Shown here one piece after another: positions 8,194 to 14,900 of a DNA stretch of 21,052 nt. The translations under genes and the position numbers were made by a program. Under the pieces are notes generated by a model that saw nothing but the letters and a program-made list of their open reading frames with translations, ran no database searches and was not told the DNA's origin. This DNA is from a virus. Position 1 is the stretch's first letter. Each line of letters opens with the position of its first letter. The DNA lies in the IMG/VR virus record IMGVR_UViG_3300007775_000027, positions 1-21,052 of that record. The stretch is one strand, 5' to 3'.

Positions 8194-10787
8194 TACGGGG
8201 TCGCATCTACAGTGTATGGGATCGAGTACCCTACGAGCTGGGCATCATATCCAGGCGTGGCGGCAAAGTATACGGCCAAAGCATAGCCTCTTCCTCGGAG
8301 CTTATTCTTTGTAATGATCACGCTCTCTCCTGTGTCGTAAGTGTCGCTTGTATCTGCCGGGATGTAGGTGCGTCTGTGCCGATATGCCTCGCGGGCCGTA
8401 GTGAACCTGTTTCCGGCTGAAGAATCATGCCAATCCCACCGGCCCTGCAATGATAGCTTGCTCTGCCCAAGAGGGGACAGCACTCCGCCACCGATATCCT
8501 CGAATCCGTACTCCGTTTTGTTCATGTACACCATGCACAGGACACTCTGTTTCTTCCGGGTCCAGTCACCCAGTGGGTCTGACCAACCTTCGATATACCC
8601 GCTGTACTCTGCATCCGTAGTAAGGCTGTGCTGATCGGCTACATAGTTCGTGTAGTCTACAAACTCCGAGCTGTTGAACTCCATAATAGGATAAAGCATT
8701 GTACTGTTGGTGTCTGACGAATCTCCCATGAATAGCTTCAACGGGATCTTGCCATCGCTGTCCGAAAAGTTAAGGTCTGATGCAAACCCGCGTATATGCA
8801 ACTCTGCATCGTCCCACCCAACAGGGCCTGTATATGTACCGGCAATCTTGAGTTTAGTGAAGCCATTAGTGACTAGATCAAGGTCCAAAATGCTGTCTCG
8901 GAAGCGAAGGCTCGATCTGCTTGTGGTAGACGTATATGCCCATAGCACACGTTGGTTGTATTGATCAAAGTGGCCTTTGACATAGGGCTTGGCTTCTGTG
9001 GGGATGTCTTTGAGCAACCCTTCTATCCTATTGGCACTCACGTTTTTAGCTTCATATCCCCCCGTCACATTAGCAGGCTCGATCACCCAGATATGGCTTC
9101 GTGTCCAGTACATGATCACCCCATCAATATCCACTACGGAATCCGGGCAGTCTGTACCGGGTGCACCGGAGATTTTAGTGACGGCGAAGTCATCGGCTCT
9201 AAATGCGCTGCGGTAATCTCCGCCTGTAATAGCCCAAACACCTTTCTTTGAAAATGCTAGAAATCCTGAGCCTACACTAACTAGCTTCAGGATATTGCCT
9301 GCTTCTGCGATATGAATAGTGAGGCCATCATCGGCCAACAGCTCATTGCCTATTTCGGCTGTAGGGTCGTTCTTCTGTGCGAACTGGAAGAATTTCTCGT
9401 AATAGTCCGAGGCAAGAGTTACACTTTGATCTACTGGCCTGTCTACTGTAGGGCTGATATAGATTGTCCCGCTGGTTCCTTTATTGTCAGCTCCTGACCA
9501 CGCCACTCTGTTAGCAAAAGAAGTGGCGGTATCAAAACCGTAATCTGGGGTTAGAGGGTCAAACACTGTGTTATTCCCCCACAGGCGCACATTGCCCGCA
9601 GCAATTTGATTCCTATTCATCTTGAACGGATCTAATCTCATTCTCCCGCGAGGTGCAGGGGTGCTGCCAAAATCAATCTTCACTAGCGCAGCAGGGTCAA
9701 AACTGCCAGAGGAGTCTTTGCCTGAAAACCACACCTGATTGTGCTTAGGGGCCGTATAGTAGTCTATGCCACTGAATGTATAAACACTTGATGAGCTCAT
9801 TAGATAGGCAAAGAAGTTATCGTAGCTCCAGCCTTGATTGCTGAGATTATAATAGTAAGCGTCGGAAATCCCATCTGCTGATGACGACACAGTGGCAGTG
9901 GCGGAACTGTCAGTACCTGTTAGGACACTTGATGTGTAATCTGTCCCGTCCGCTGCATCAAATGCCACGGACCCTGTGGCCGTATCGCTATCCGGCCATT
10001 TGTCTAGATGAATAACGCTATTGCCGGCGTCCCAAGCAACGACCCTGAAGCTCCTGCCATTGTCGCTGTCAGTGACCTCTTCCCCTACTGTGAATGTGCC
10101 TGAAACACTTGTGACAACCATGTGGTTGCAATACACAGGGCCGTCCTGTCCATCCGAACGGTAGCCATCATAGATACCGTCGAGATCCCTTACCCGCATG
10201 TTTGTTGTGTTGTTGGTGTCATCTACATAATCATAACCTGAAGAGCTTTGGGCTGCTAAGTTATAGGAGTAACTTGATCCATCAAACTGGATACCGACCG
10301 GAGCAATTTTCCGGCTGAATGCGAAAACTTGATCAGCAGCCTTAACAAATCGAAGAGATGGGTAATAGCCGTTACTATCTGTATAGGTAGCAGATTGGTT
10401 GAATCTTCCAAGAGGACTAGATATTATGGCAGACGACTTTACGCTATTGTCTGCCAGGACATTAGTAACTCCTTTGTCAAGCACCTGGACTACATAGTCG
10501 CCTGTTTGGCGAAGAGCTATATCTGCTCCGGGATACCCGCTAGTGCTATCAAACTCTGCATATCCATCGCCCAATAGAGGCTCTACGCCACTAATGACAG
10601 ACGATACAGTGGGCGAAGACGCTCCGGCTTCATAGTCTAGCCCTTTGCGATAAAAAGCTCCGCCAGGCATAAACCAAAAGTTCAACGCATCCTTGGCAGC
10701 GTTCTCGGCAGGAACAATGGGATCGCCGTCAGTGACGATACCACCTGTCAGGTTATTGTAATTCTGGATTGTAGTCTGGCGGGCCAT
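8193..10787 (-). CDS. Tail nozzle protein (tail tubular protein B-like), 864 aa
   Basis: The start is ATG at 10787, 6 nt after the stop of the 157-aa gene. The upstream sequence has only a weak GCGGT-type ribosome site, so coupling to the previous gene is likely. The N-terminus (Y10-NNLTGGIVTDGDPIVPAEN, then ALNFWFMPGGAFYRKGLDYE) matches the opening of tail tubular protein B, where an N-L-x-GG-I motif and an R-x-G/P-x motif are typical. The protein is largely beta-rich and close in length to T7 gp12 (794 aa). It should form the hexameric nozzle at the distal end of the short tail, binding the adaptor above and carrying the fibres. Residues ~223-302 hold a repetitive beta segment with FTVGEEVTD and SSVLTGTDSSATATV, which looks inserted relative to the rest. 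There is no signal peptide. Confidence 0.82.
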   Translation of the reverse strand: MARQTTIQNYNNLTGGIVTDGDPIVPAENAAKDALNFWFMPGGAFYRKGLDYEAGASSPTVSSVISGVEPLLGDGYAEFDSTSGYPGADIALRQTGDYVVQVLDKGVTNVLADNSVKSSAIISSPLGRFNQSATYTDSNGYYPSLRFVKAADQVFAFSRKIAPVGIQFDGSSYSYNLAAQSSSGYDYVDDTNNTTNMRVRDLDGIYDGYRSDGQDGPVYCNHMVVTSVSGTFTVGEEVTDSDNGRSFRVVAWDAGNSVIHLDKWPDSDTATGSVAFDAADGTDYTSSVLTGTDSSATATVSSSADGISDAYYYNLSNQGWSYDNFFAYLMSSSSVYTFSGIDYYTAPKHNQVWFSGKDSSGSFDPAALVKIDFGSTPAPRGRMRLDPFKMNRNQIAAGNVRLWGNNTVFDPLTPDYGFDTATSFANRVAWSGADNKGTSGTIYISPTVDRPVDQSVTLASDYYEKFFQFAQKNDPTAEIGNELLADDGLTIHIAEAGNILKLVSVGSGFLAFSKKGVWAITGGDYRSAFRADDFAVTKISGAPGTDCPDSVVDIDGVIMYWTRSHIWVIEPANVTGGYEAKNVSANRIEGLLKDIPTEAKPYVKGHFDQYNQRVLWAYTSTTSRSSLRFRDSILDLDLVTNGFTKLKIAGTYTGPVGWDDAELHIRGFASDLNFSDSDGKIPLKLFMGDSSDTNSTMLYPIMEFNSSEFVDYTNYVADQHSLTTDAEYSGYIEGWSDPLGDWTRKKQSVLCMVYMNKTEYGFEDIGGGVLSPLGQSKLSLQGRWDWHDSSAGNRFTTAREAYRHRRTYIPADTSDTYDTGESVIITKNKLRGRGYALAVYFAATPGYDAQLVGYSIPYTVDATP

Positions 10788-10793
10788 AGTTGA

Positions 10794-11267
10794 TTACCGC
10801 TTAGTTGAAGACTTACTCTTATCGCCTGATGCGACTGACACTGCCGGCTTAACATCAGCGGCTTTATCGGCTGCCACCTCTTCAGCTTCACTGACAGAAA
10901 CCTGAACGACCTCTTCCTTCTCAGTTACTGGGGCCTCAGTTCTAGTCAGCTCCTGATGCAGCTCATCATCCAGCTTGGCATCCTTCTCAGCACGGGCCAT
11001 CCATGCCTGCACCGCAGAGGCAGCCGATTTGATATCCGTGAACATGCCGCTCAATTCGCGTGGCAACTGGCCGCCTTCCTTGAACTTGGCCTTAACCAGC
11101 CCATTATCACGAGTGAAGAACTGCACGGTCTTTACCTCGGTGCTTTTCCTCGGACCAGCTACAGTCACCTCGACCTCATACGGGGCCTTGCCATGCTCAG
11201 GTCGGTCACGTACATCGAGGGAAGACTGCTCATCAACAATTTCATTAAAGCTCAGGGGTTTGCTCAT
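10794..11267 (-). CDS. Unrecognised phage protein between adaptor and nozzle, 157 aa
   Basis: The ATG at 11267 overlaps the adaptor stop by 4 nt (ATGA), and the gene ends at TAA 10796-10794. I do not recognise the family. Residues ~28-62 look like a small beta domain (YEVEVTVAGP...KTVQFFTRDN...). A helix follows at ~75-110 with W90, then an acidic low-complexity tail from ~112 to 148 rich in Glu, Ala and Val, ending in a basic KSKSSTKR. T7 has no gene of this kind between gene 11 and gene 12. Because it is coupled to both tail genes, a tail-assembly chaperone or a minor structural protein is possible, but this is inference from place only. Confidence 0.65.
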   Translation of the reverse strand: MSKPLSFNEIVDEQSSLDVRDRPEHGKAPYEVEVTVAGPRKSTEVKTVQFFTRDNGLVKAKFKEGGQLPRELSGMFTDIKSAASAVQAWMARAEKDAKLDDELHQELTRTEAPVTEKEEVVQVSVSEAEEVAADKAADVKPAVSVASGDKSKSSTKR

Positions 11268-12022
11268 TGCCTATGTCTCCCAAAATTTGGTTTGGTGTGA
11301 GAATTTTTGAGCCTCTTCTCACGTTTGGCTTTGTTGCGAAGGTATCTCCGATCTTCGCGTTCGGATCTCAGTGTAACCTGCCGCATCTGTTCGTTGCAGA
11401 CAATCTTACATTGAGAGATAAACAGTGAAAAGTGCCTCACCGGAAGGACAGGGTATGCAGCATTCGTATGAGACCAAGCATCAGCCGCTACACCGACTAC
11501 AATGCTATTGCTCTGTTGCAGTGTAGACTCTTCTGCTGAGTTGTAGGCATCGAACACGATGTACTCACCATCAAACGACGTGCAGTACGTCGGGCCTTGG
11601 TCATTACGAATGAACAGCGGCACACCCTCAACGTTATCATTAACTACATCAATCTCGCTGTCGCCGGTATTGCGCGAGTAGACCAGGTCTAAGAAATCAT
11701 TCGGGTCTTCGTAGTAAGTGATATCGTCTATGGTCTGATTGCTGTCGCCTGTCTCGGTATTGTCATAACGGATGTTCGTCACCTGAGCAACACTAGCCGG
11801 AATCTTCATGGTGGTCGGATAGTTCGTATCTCCCAGACCTGTGAGCTGATCCACCATCCTGATAGTGTCCAGATCCAATTCCGCAGCCAGCTTGAAGTAC
11901 TCCCCGCGCACCATGTTGGCGACTTGCTCAGACTCGGGTGTCTCAGATATGTCATTCACTGGATCGTAATCCATTGAATACATCACATCATTGACAATCT
12001 CAAGTAAAGTGCGTCTTTCCAT
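11264..12022 (-). CDS. Tail adaptor protein (tail tubular protein A-like), 252 aa
   Basis: The ATG at 12022 has a GAGGTG ribosome site 5 nt upstream; the stop is TGA 11266-11264. The N-terminal helical part (TLLEIVNDVMYSMDYDPVND...SEQVANMVRGEYFKLAAELD) followed by beta strands and a C-terminal helix (SLFISQCKIVCNEQMRQVTL) is the usual pattern of podovirus adaptor (gp11-like) proteins. These form a dodecameric ring between portal and nozzle. Length is above T7 gp11 (196 aa), partly because of an extra Asp/Asn/Ser-rich beta stretch at ~88-135. The last ~35 residues are strongly basic (RRYLRNKAKREKRLK), which could contact DNA or the portal. The order after capsid and before nozzle supports the call. 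Confidence 0.8.
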   Translation of the reverse strand: MERRTLLEIVNDVMYSMDYDPVNDISETPESEQVANMVRGEYFKLAAELDLDTIRMVDQLTGLGDTNYPTTMKIPASVAQVTNIRYDNTETGDSNQTIDDITYYEDPNDFLDLVYSRNTGDSEIDVVNDNVEGVPLFIRNDQGPTYCTSFDGEYIVFDAYNSAEESTLQQSNSIVVGVAADAWSHTNAAYPVLPVRHFSLFISQCKIVCNEQMRQVTLRSEREDRRYLRNKAKREKRLKNSHTKPNFGRHRQ

Positions 12023-12032
12023 TGTTCACCTC

Positions 12033-12062
12033 AAGAAAGGGCGGGAGGCCCTATTGCCTCCC
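12033..12062 (-). terminator. Putative intrinsic terminator or attenuator between head and tail genes
   Basis: On the minus strand GGGAGGC (12062-12056), loop AATAGG, GCCTCCC (12049-12043) form a perfect 7-bp GC-rich stem. It is followed after GCCC by TTTCTT (12038-12033). It sits in the largest gap of the head-tail region (63 nt), after the decoration gene and before the adaptor. The T-run is short and interrupted, so termination would be partial. T7 has its Tphi terminator at the equivalent place, after gene 10 and before gene 11, where it lowers tail-gene transcription relative to capsid. Confidence 0.55.
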
Positions 12063-12085
12063 AACCCAGGTTATGACGCAATACC

Positions 12086-12619
12086 TTACGTCTTGTCAGC
12101 CAGGTACTCCGTGAGCGGTGGGATATACGAAACAACAATGACTGCTGTACCAGTCAGTGTGTCCGTACCACCGGCCCACTTAGCATAGATGACGCCATCC
12201 TTATCCCCTGTCTCAGCTCCGATTAGAGCACCGTCACCTTCATCCCAACTCGTAGCGACGAGATTAGCCTTGGCACCGACGCCACCAACTTCGATGAAAC
12301 CATTGAAGTCAATCTCAGTTGAGCCATCGTCCGCCTGTACCAGACCTGCATCAATGCCCGTGGCACTGGATGTAGAAGTAAAGGCATCCTCAACATAGAT
12401 TGCGGCATGACGAATCAGAGAGTTTGCCGGGATCACGTTATACGTGTCATTGGCATCAAACTCTGAAGTCGGCACTAGAGTGGCTGAACTCGCAGTGGTG
12501 TAGATAGGCTGGATCATAGTCCGAACCACATCGCTGTCCGGCAGGACAACTGCTGTATCTACCTCACTTGTACGAGGGCCAAAGATATTGCGAGAACCGC
12601 TGATAATTGTCTTATTCAT
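12086..12619 (-). CDS. Probable head decoration / small capsid-associated protein, 177 aa
   Basis: The ATG at 12619 lies 14 nt after the capsid stop. AGGGAG about 9 nt upstream overlaps that stop, and the frame ends at TAA 12088-12086. The sequence is beta-rich with few Lys/Arg and many Thr, Ala and Asp. It has an IPANSLIRHAAIYVEDAF motif (~62-79) and a C-terminal strand pair ending in TAVIVVSYIPPLTEYL (~157-172). Proteins of this size and composition placed directly after the major capsid gene in podoviruses are often capsid decoration or head-surface proteins. No catalytic motif is seen. The upstream frame has a TGA just before the ATG, so it cannot be made as a frameshift extension of the capsid protein. 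The decoration role is inferred from position and composition. Confidence 0.65.
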   Translation of the reverse strand: MNKTIISGSRNIFGPRTSEVDTAVVLPDSDVVRTMIQPIYTTASSATLVPTSEFDANDTYNVIPANSLIRHAAIYVEDAFTSTSSATGIDAGLVQADDGSTEIDFNGFIEVGGVGAKANLVATSWDEGDGALIGAETGDKDGVIYAKWAGGTDTLTGTAVIVVSYIPPLTEYLADKT

Positions 12620-12633
12620 ATCTCAGTTCTCCC

Positions 12634-13617
12634 TTAGTAGTTGGTACGTGAAGTCAAGCAAACAACCACAGTCTGTAGTCGCTGCAAACCGAAACCCCAA
12701 CGAGCTGCCATGTAGAACTCGTCACGACGGCGAGGCGCGTTACGATAGCCTTCAAACTCAGGCATCTGACGCCATGCGCCCATGATCGGAGTTTCCATGT
12801 CATCGCTAACACACATGAACAGGTTGGCGACACCAGATGTAACAGACGCAGAGCTGGACGGAGCCGGCACTGTGATGGTGGAGGTGTCAACCGTTTCGCT
12901 GTTCACTTCATGCAGACGGTTCGACAGGTAAACGTCGAAGCCATAGATATTCCGCAGGAAGCGCATGTTCTTGGCGAAGCCCGTGTTGATGATACCTTCA
13001 ACCTGCGGGTTGTTGCTTACGTTGACCAGATTCGAGATCCGGTTCAGCGAGGCTTCCGCCAGCGGGTCAAAGATTGCAATACGGCCATCATCCGGCGCAT
13101 TGGCCTTATCCAAGGCGAGCTTGGCATAGATGAAGTCCTCAACGTCGATGACCTGGCTAGTACCAGATGCCACGAAACGGTGAGCGTAGCCGTTGATTGC
13201 GTTCGGATTAGAAGCAGTCTGACCGTTTGGAGCGGCCGCCAGCATGTCAGTTTCCCACCGCTCCTTCAGAGCGCGGAGCTGCTTCGGAGTAATGGCTGCA
13301 TCGAACTGCTGGACCTTCCAACTGTCCTGCTTGACCTTATCAGTCAGATAGACACCAGAACCTACATACTCGGTGATGGTTAGTGTGATCTCGCCGCTAT
13401 CGAATGGGTCGATAGGAGTCGGCTTGTCTTCGTCCAGATCACGGAGCACCAGATCACCAAACGTAGTGATATGCAGAGTGTCGCCGTCCTGGAAGTCAGT
13501 TACATCGCGGTGAATACCTTCAGGAAGAAAGTCATCCTTCAGGGTATCCAACGTAAGCTGCGAGTAGACTTCCGCACGGCGCAACGCTGAGGTGTTGTCA
13601 GTAGTATTACCTACCAT
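12634..13617 (-). CDS. Major capsid protein (HK97-like fold expected), 327 aa
   Basis: ATG at 13617 has AAGGGG 7-8 nt upstream, 25 nt after the scaffold stop; the stop is TAA 12636-12634. An N-terminal helix (ALRRAEVYSQLTLDTLKDDF, 11-30) and an E-loop-like beta region (GDTLHITTFGDLVLRDLDED) come first, then helical and beta P- and A-domain segments. IAIFDPLAEASLNRI (~180-194) is the typical 'make a subunit, read the coat' stretch, and the C-terminus carries RRRDEFYMAARWGFGLQR. Length is close to T7 gp10A (345 aa). The order scaffold, capsid, decoration, adaptor is the podovirus head order. About 415 or more copies per T=7 head would be needed, so this should be the most expressed gene of the block, consistent with a strong ribosome site and a terminator-like hairpin downstream. 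Confidence 0.88.
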   Translation of the reverse strand: MVGNTTDNTSALRRAEVYSQLTLDTLKDDFLPEGIHRDVTDFQDGDTLHITTFGDLVLRDLDEDKPTPIDPFDSGEITLTITEYVGSGVYLTDKVKQDSWKVQQFDAAITPKQLRALKERWETDMLAAAPNGQTASNPNAINGYAHRFVASGTSQVIDVEDFIYAKLALDKANAPDDGRIAIFDPLAEASLNRISNLVNVSNNPQVEGIINTGFAKNMRFLRNIYGFDVYLSNRLHEVNSETVDTSTITVPAPSSSASVTSGVANLFMCVSDDMETPIMGAWRQMPEFEGYRNAPRRRDEFYMAARWGFGLQRLQTVVVCLTSRTNY

Positions 13618-13642
13618 TGTTATTCCCCTTTATTGTTGTGCG

Positions 13643-14386
13643 TTAGACTCCGGCCTGTTTCATCAGACCAGATGTGTAAGCGATACGATCTTTCTCACGC
13701 ATCTTGGTGATGTTCTTCGGCCTTTCGTCTTCGTTGCTTTGCTGATTAAATGCAGCGGTATTAACGCTGCTGGAGCTAGGCTGATGAGACTGCTTCCTCC
13801 CTTCTGTTAAGAAGAGGTGAGCGAATGCTTCGGGACTGTCTTTCCCGAGTGCATCAATCTGATTCCCAGTCATACCTAATTCCTTACCCTTGGCAGTGAC
13901 GGTGGTGACATAGTCATCACCATACAGCTCCTTGGCCTTGGCTTCACACCGTGAGAGGTTGGCATTCTGCTGCGCTGCGGTTTGCCGGTTCTCGATGGTG
14001 CCCAGTGCTAGGTCTGCTGCCTGCTTGACGAGTTCTTCGTTACTCAGGCCAGTGGTGTTCTGGTCATTTCCTGAAGTGCTCTGCCGCGCTCCTTGCGTGT
14101 TGGCGTCCACAATCGCTTGCAGGCGTTCATTCTCTGCCTTCAGTTCCGAGCTCTCAGTTTTCAGCGTAGAGTTCTCAGACTCCAGATTAGAGATGTGATC
14201 CTGTGCGTGGCTGATATTCTTTACCACATCGTCACGAGTATGGAATGCACGTTCACCTACAGTCAAGAAGACATTCTCCCCGGTCGGAGTACTGTTCTGA
14301 TTGTTGGTGGGTTCCTGATGACCGCTCTGTTGTCCAGACTGGTCGTTGTTGCCAGGGTTGCTGGCGCTTGAATTGTCAAATGACAT
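13643..14386 (-). CDS. Capsid assembly scaffolding protein, 247 aa
   Basis: ATG at 14386 is preceded by AGGGG at 7 nt, overlapping the stop of the small basic gene. Residues 1-35 are an Asn/Gln/Ser/Gly-rich disordered leader. FLTVGERAFHTRDDVVKNI (~40-58) is a small folded motif seen in podovirus scaffolds. Residues ~60-95 form a clear coiled coil (ISNLESENSTLKTESSELKA, Leu heptads). A Gln/Asn-rich linker leads to a second helical domain (LYGDDYVTTVTAKGKELG). The C-terminus is a basic helix (MREKDRIAYTSGLMKQAGV), the usual capsid-binding end of scaffolds. It should form the transient core of the procapsid and guide capsid closure with the portal, then leave. Length is near T7 gp9 (307 aa). It lies directly before the capsid gene, as in T7. 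Confidence 0.85.
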   Translation of the reverse strand: MSFDNSSASNPGNNDQSGQQSGHQEPTNNQNSTPTGENVFLTVGERAFHTRDDVVKNISHAQDHISNLESENSTLKTESSELKAENERLQAIVDANTQGARQSTSGNDQNTTGLSNEELVKQAADLALGTIENRQTAAQQNANLSRCEAKAKELYGDDYVTTVTAKGKELGMTGNQIDALGKDSPEAFAHLFLTEGRKQSHQPSSSSVNTAAFNQQSNEDERPKNITKMREKDRIAYTSGLMKQAGV

Positions 14387-14395
14387 AATAATCCC

Positions 14396-14587
14396 CTAGA
14401 GGTTGTCGAGAGTTTTGCGGTGACGCTTGATTGCCTTGGCTGCGCCTCGCGCTGTGCCAGTGCCCAGTAGCTTCTCTAACCAGCTACCGCTGTCACTGGA
14501 CTTCTTCTTCTTCTGAATTGGGGGGTGCGAGCTTTTGGTCTTGTCCTTCCCCTTCTTCGGAATCTTCTTGTCTGATTGCTTGGCCAT
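14396..14587 (-). CDS. Small Lys-rich basic protein, 63 aa, overlapping the previous gene
   Basis: I start this at ATG 14587, which has TTGGAG 9 nt upstream, rather than the in-frame TTG at 14602. It ends at TAG 14398-14396. The first half is extremely basic (SDKKIPKKGKDKTKSS, then QKKKK). The second half has a short amphipathic helix (SWLEKLLG) and another basic stretch (AAKAIKRHRKTLDNL). The first 95 nt overlap the end of the 135-aa gene in another frame. Where that gene encodes four Glu, this one encodes four Lys from the same GAA/AAG run. A small basic protein between portal and scaffold could bind DNA, the acidic neighbour or the scaffold, but I do not recognise it. It could also be a spurious frame; the good ribosome site and continuation to the scaffold start argue that it is real. 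Confidence 0.6.
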   Translation of the reverse strand: MAKQSDKKIPKKGKDKTKSSHPPIQKKKKSSDSGSWLEKLLGTGTARGAAKAIKRHRKTLDNL

Positions 14588-14900
14588 AAATGTCCACTCC
14601 AAATAAATCTTTCAGTATCCTACGTATTGTCCGGCGAGTTGCATTGCAGTCAGCCTGGAACTCTGAGAAGGCCGGCAGCTTGTAGGACTCCGCTGATTCA
14701 GCCTTCTGCTCAGTGTTACGGTACTCAGTCATTAGGACTTTGATGGCCGCCAGCCGAACCAAATCAGCCTCTGTAAACTGAGCCACCAACGAGTCAAGAT
14801 CTTCCTCTGGGACAGCTCGCTGAAGCCTCAGCGGCACACCTGGCTTGGCCGGCCTGCGGGCTGTCCGCTTGATGAATCGTTTACGCTGCTGTGCCGACAT
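14493..14900 (-). CDS. Small phage protein with basic N-terminus and acidic tail, 135 aa
   Basis: The start ATG at 14900 is chosen over an ATG at 14921 because GGAGG lies 6 nt upstream of it. It overlaps the portal end by 20 nt and stops at TGA 14495-14493. The N-terminus is very basic (RKRFIKRTARRPAKPG, residues 6-21). The middle is helical (DLDSLVAQFTEADLVRLAAI, then FQADCNATRRTIRRILKDLF). The C-terminus is acidic (EDSEEGEG, then EEEEVQ). No known family is recognised. T7 has a small gene (7.3) before the portal and host-range genes nearby, but nothing equivalent after it. Possible roles include portal or scaffold assembly and head-tail completion; these are guesses from place. Confidence 0.65.
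   Translation of the reverse strand: MSAQQRKRFIKRTARRPAKPGVPLRLQRAVPEEDLDSLVAQFTEADLVRLAAIKVLMTEYRNTEQKAESAESYKLPAFSEFQADCNATRRTIRRILKDLFGVDIYGQAIRQEDSEEGEGQDQKLAPPNSEEEEVQ

Noticed and set aside
12600-12660. T7-like -1 frameshift joining capsid to the next frame (10A/10B type)
   Set aside because: The downstream frame is in the -1 phase, but a TGA sits two codons before its ATG and no slippery heptamer is visible at the capsid end.
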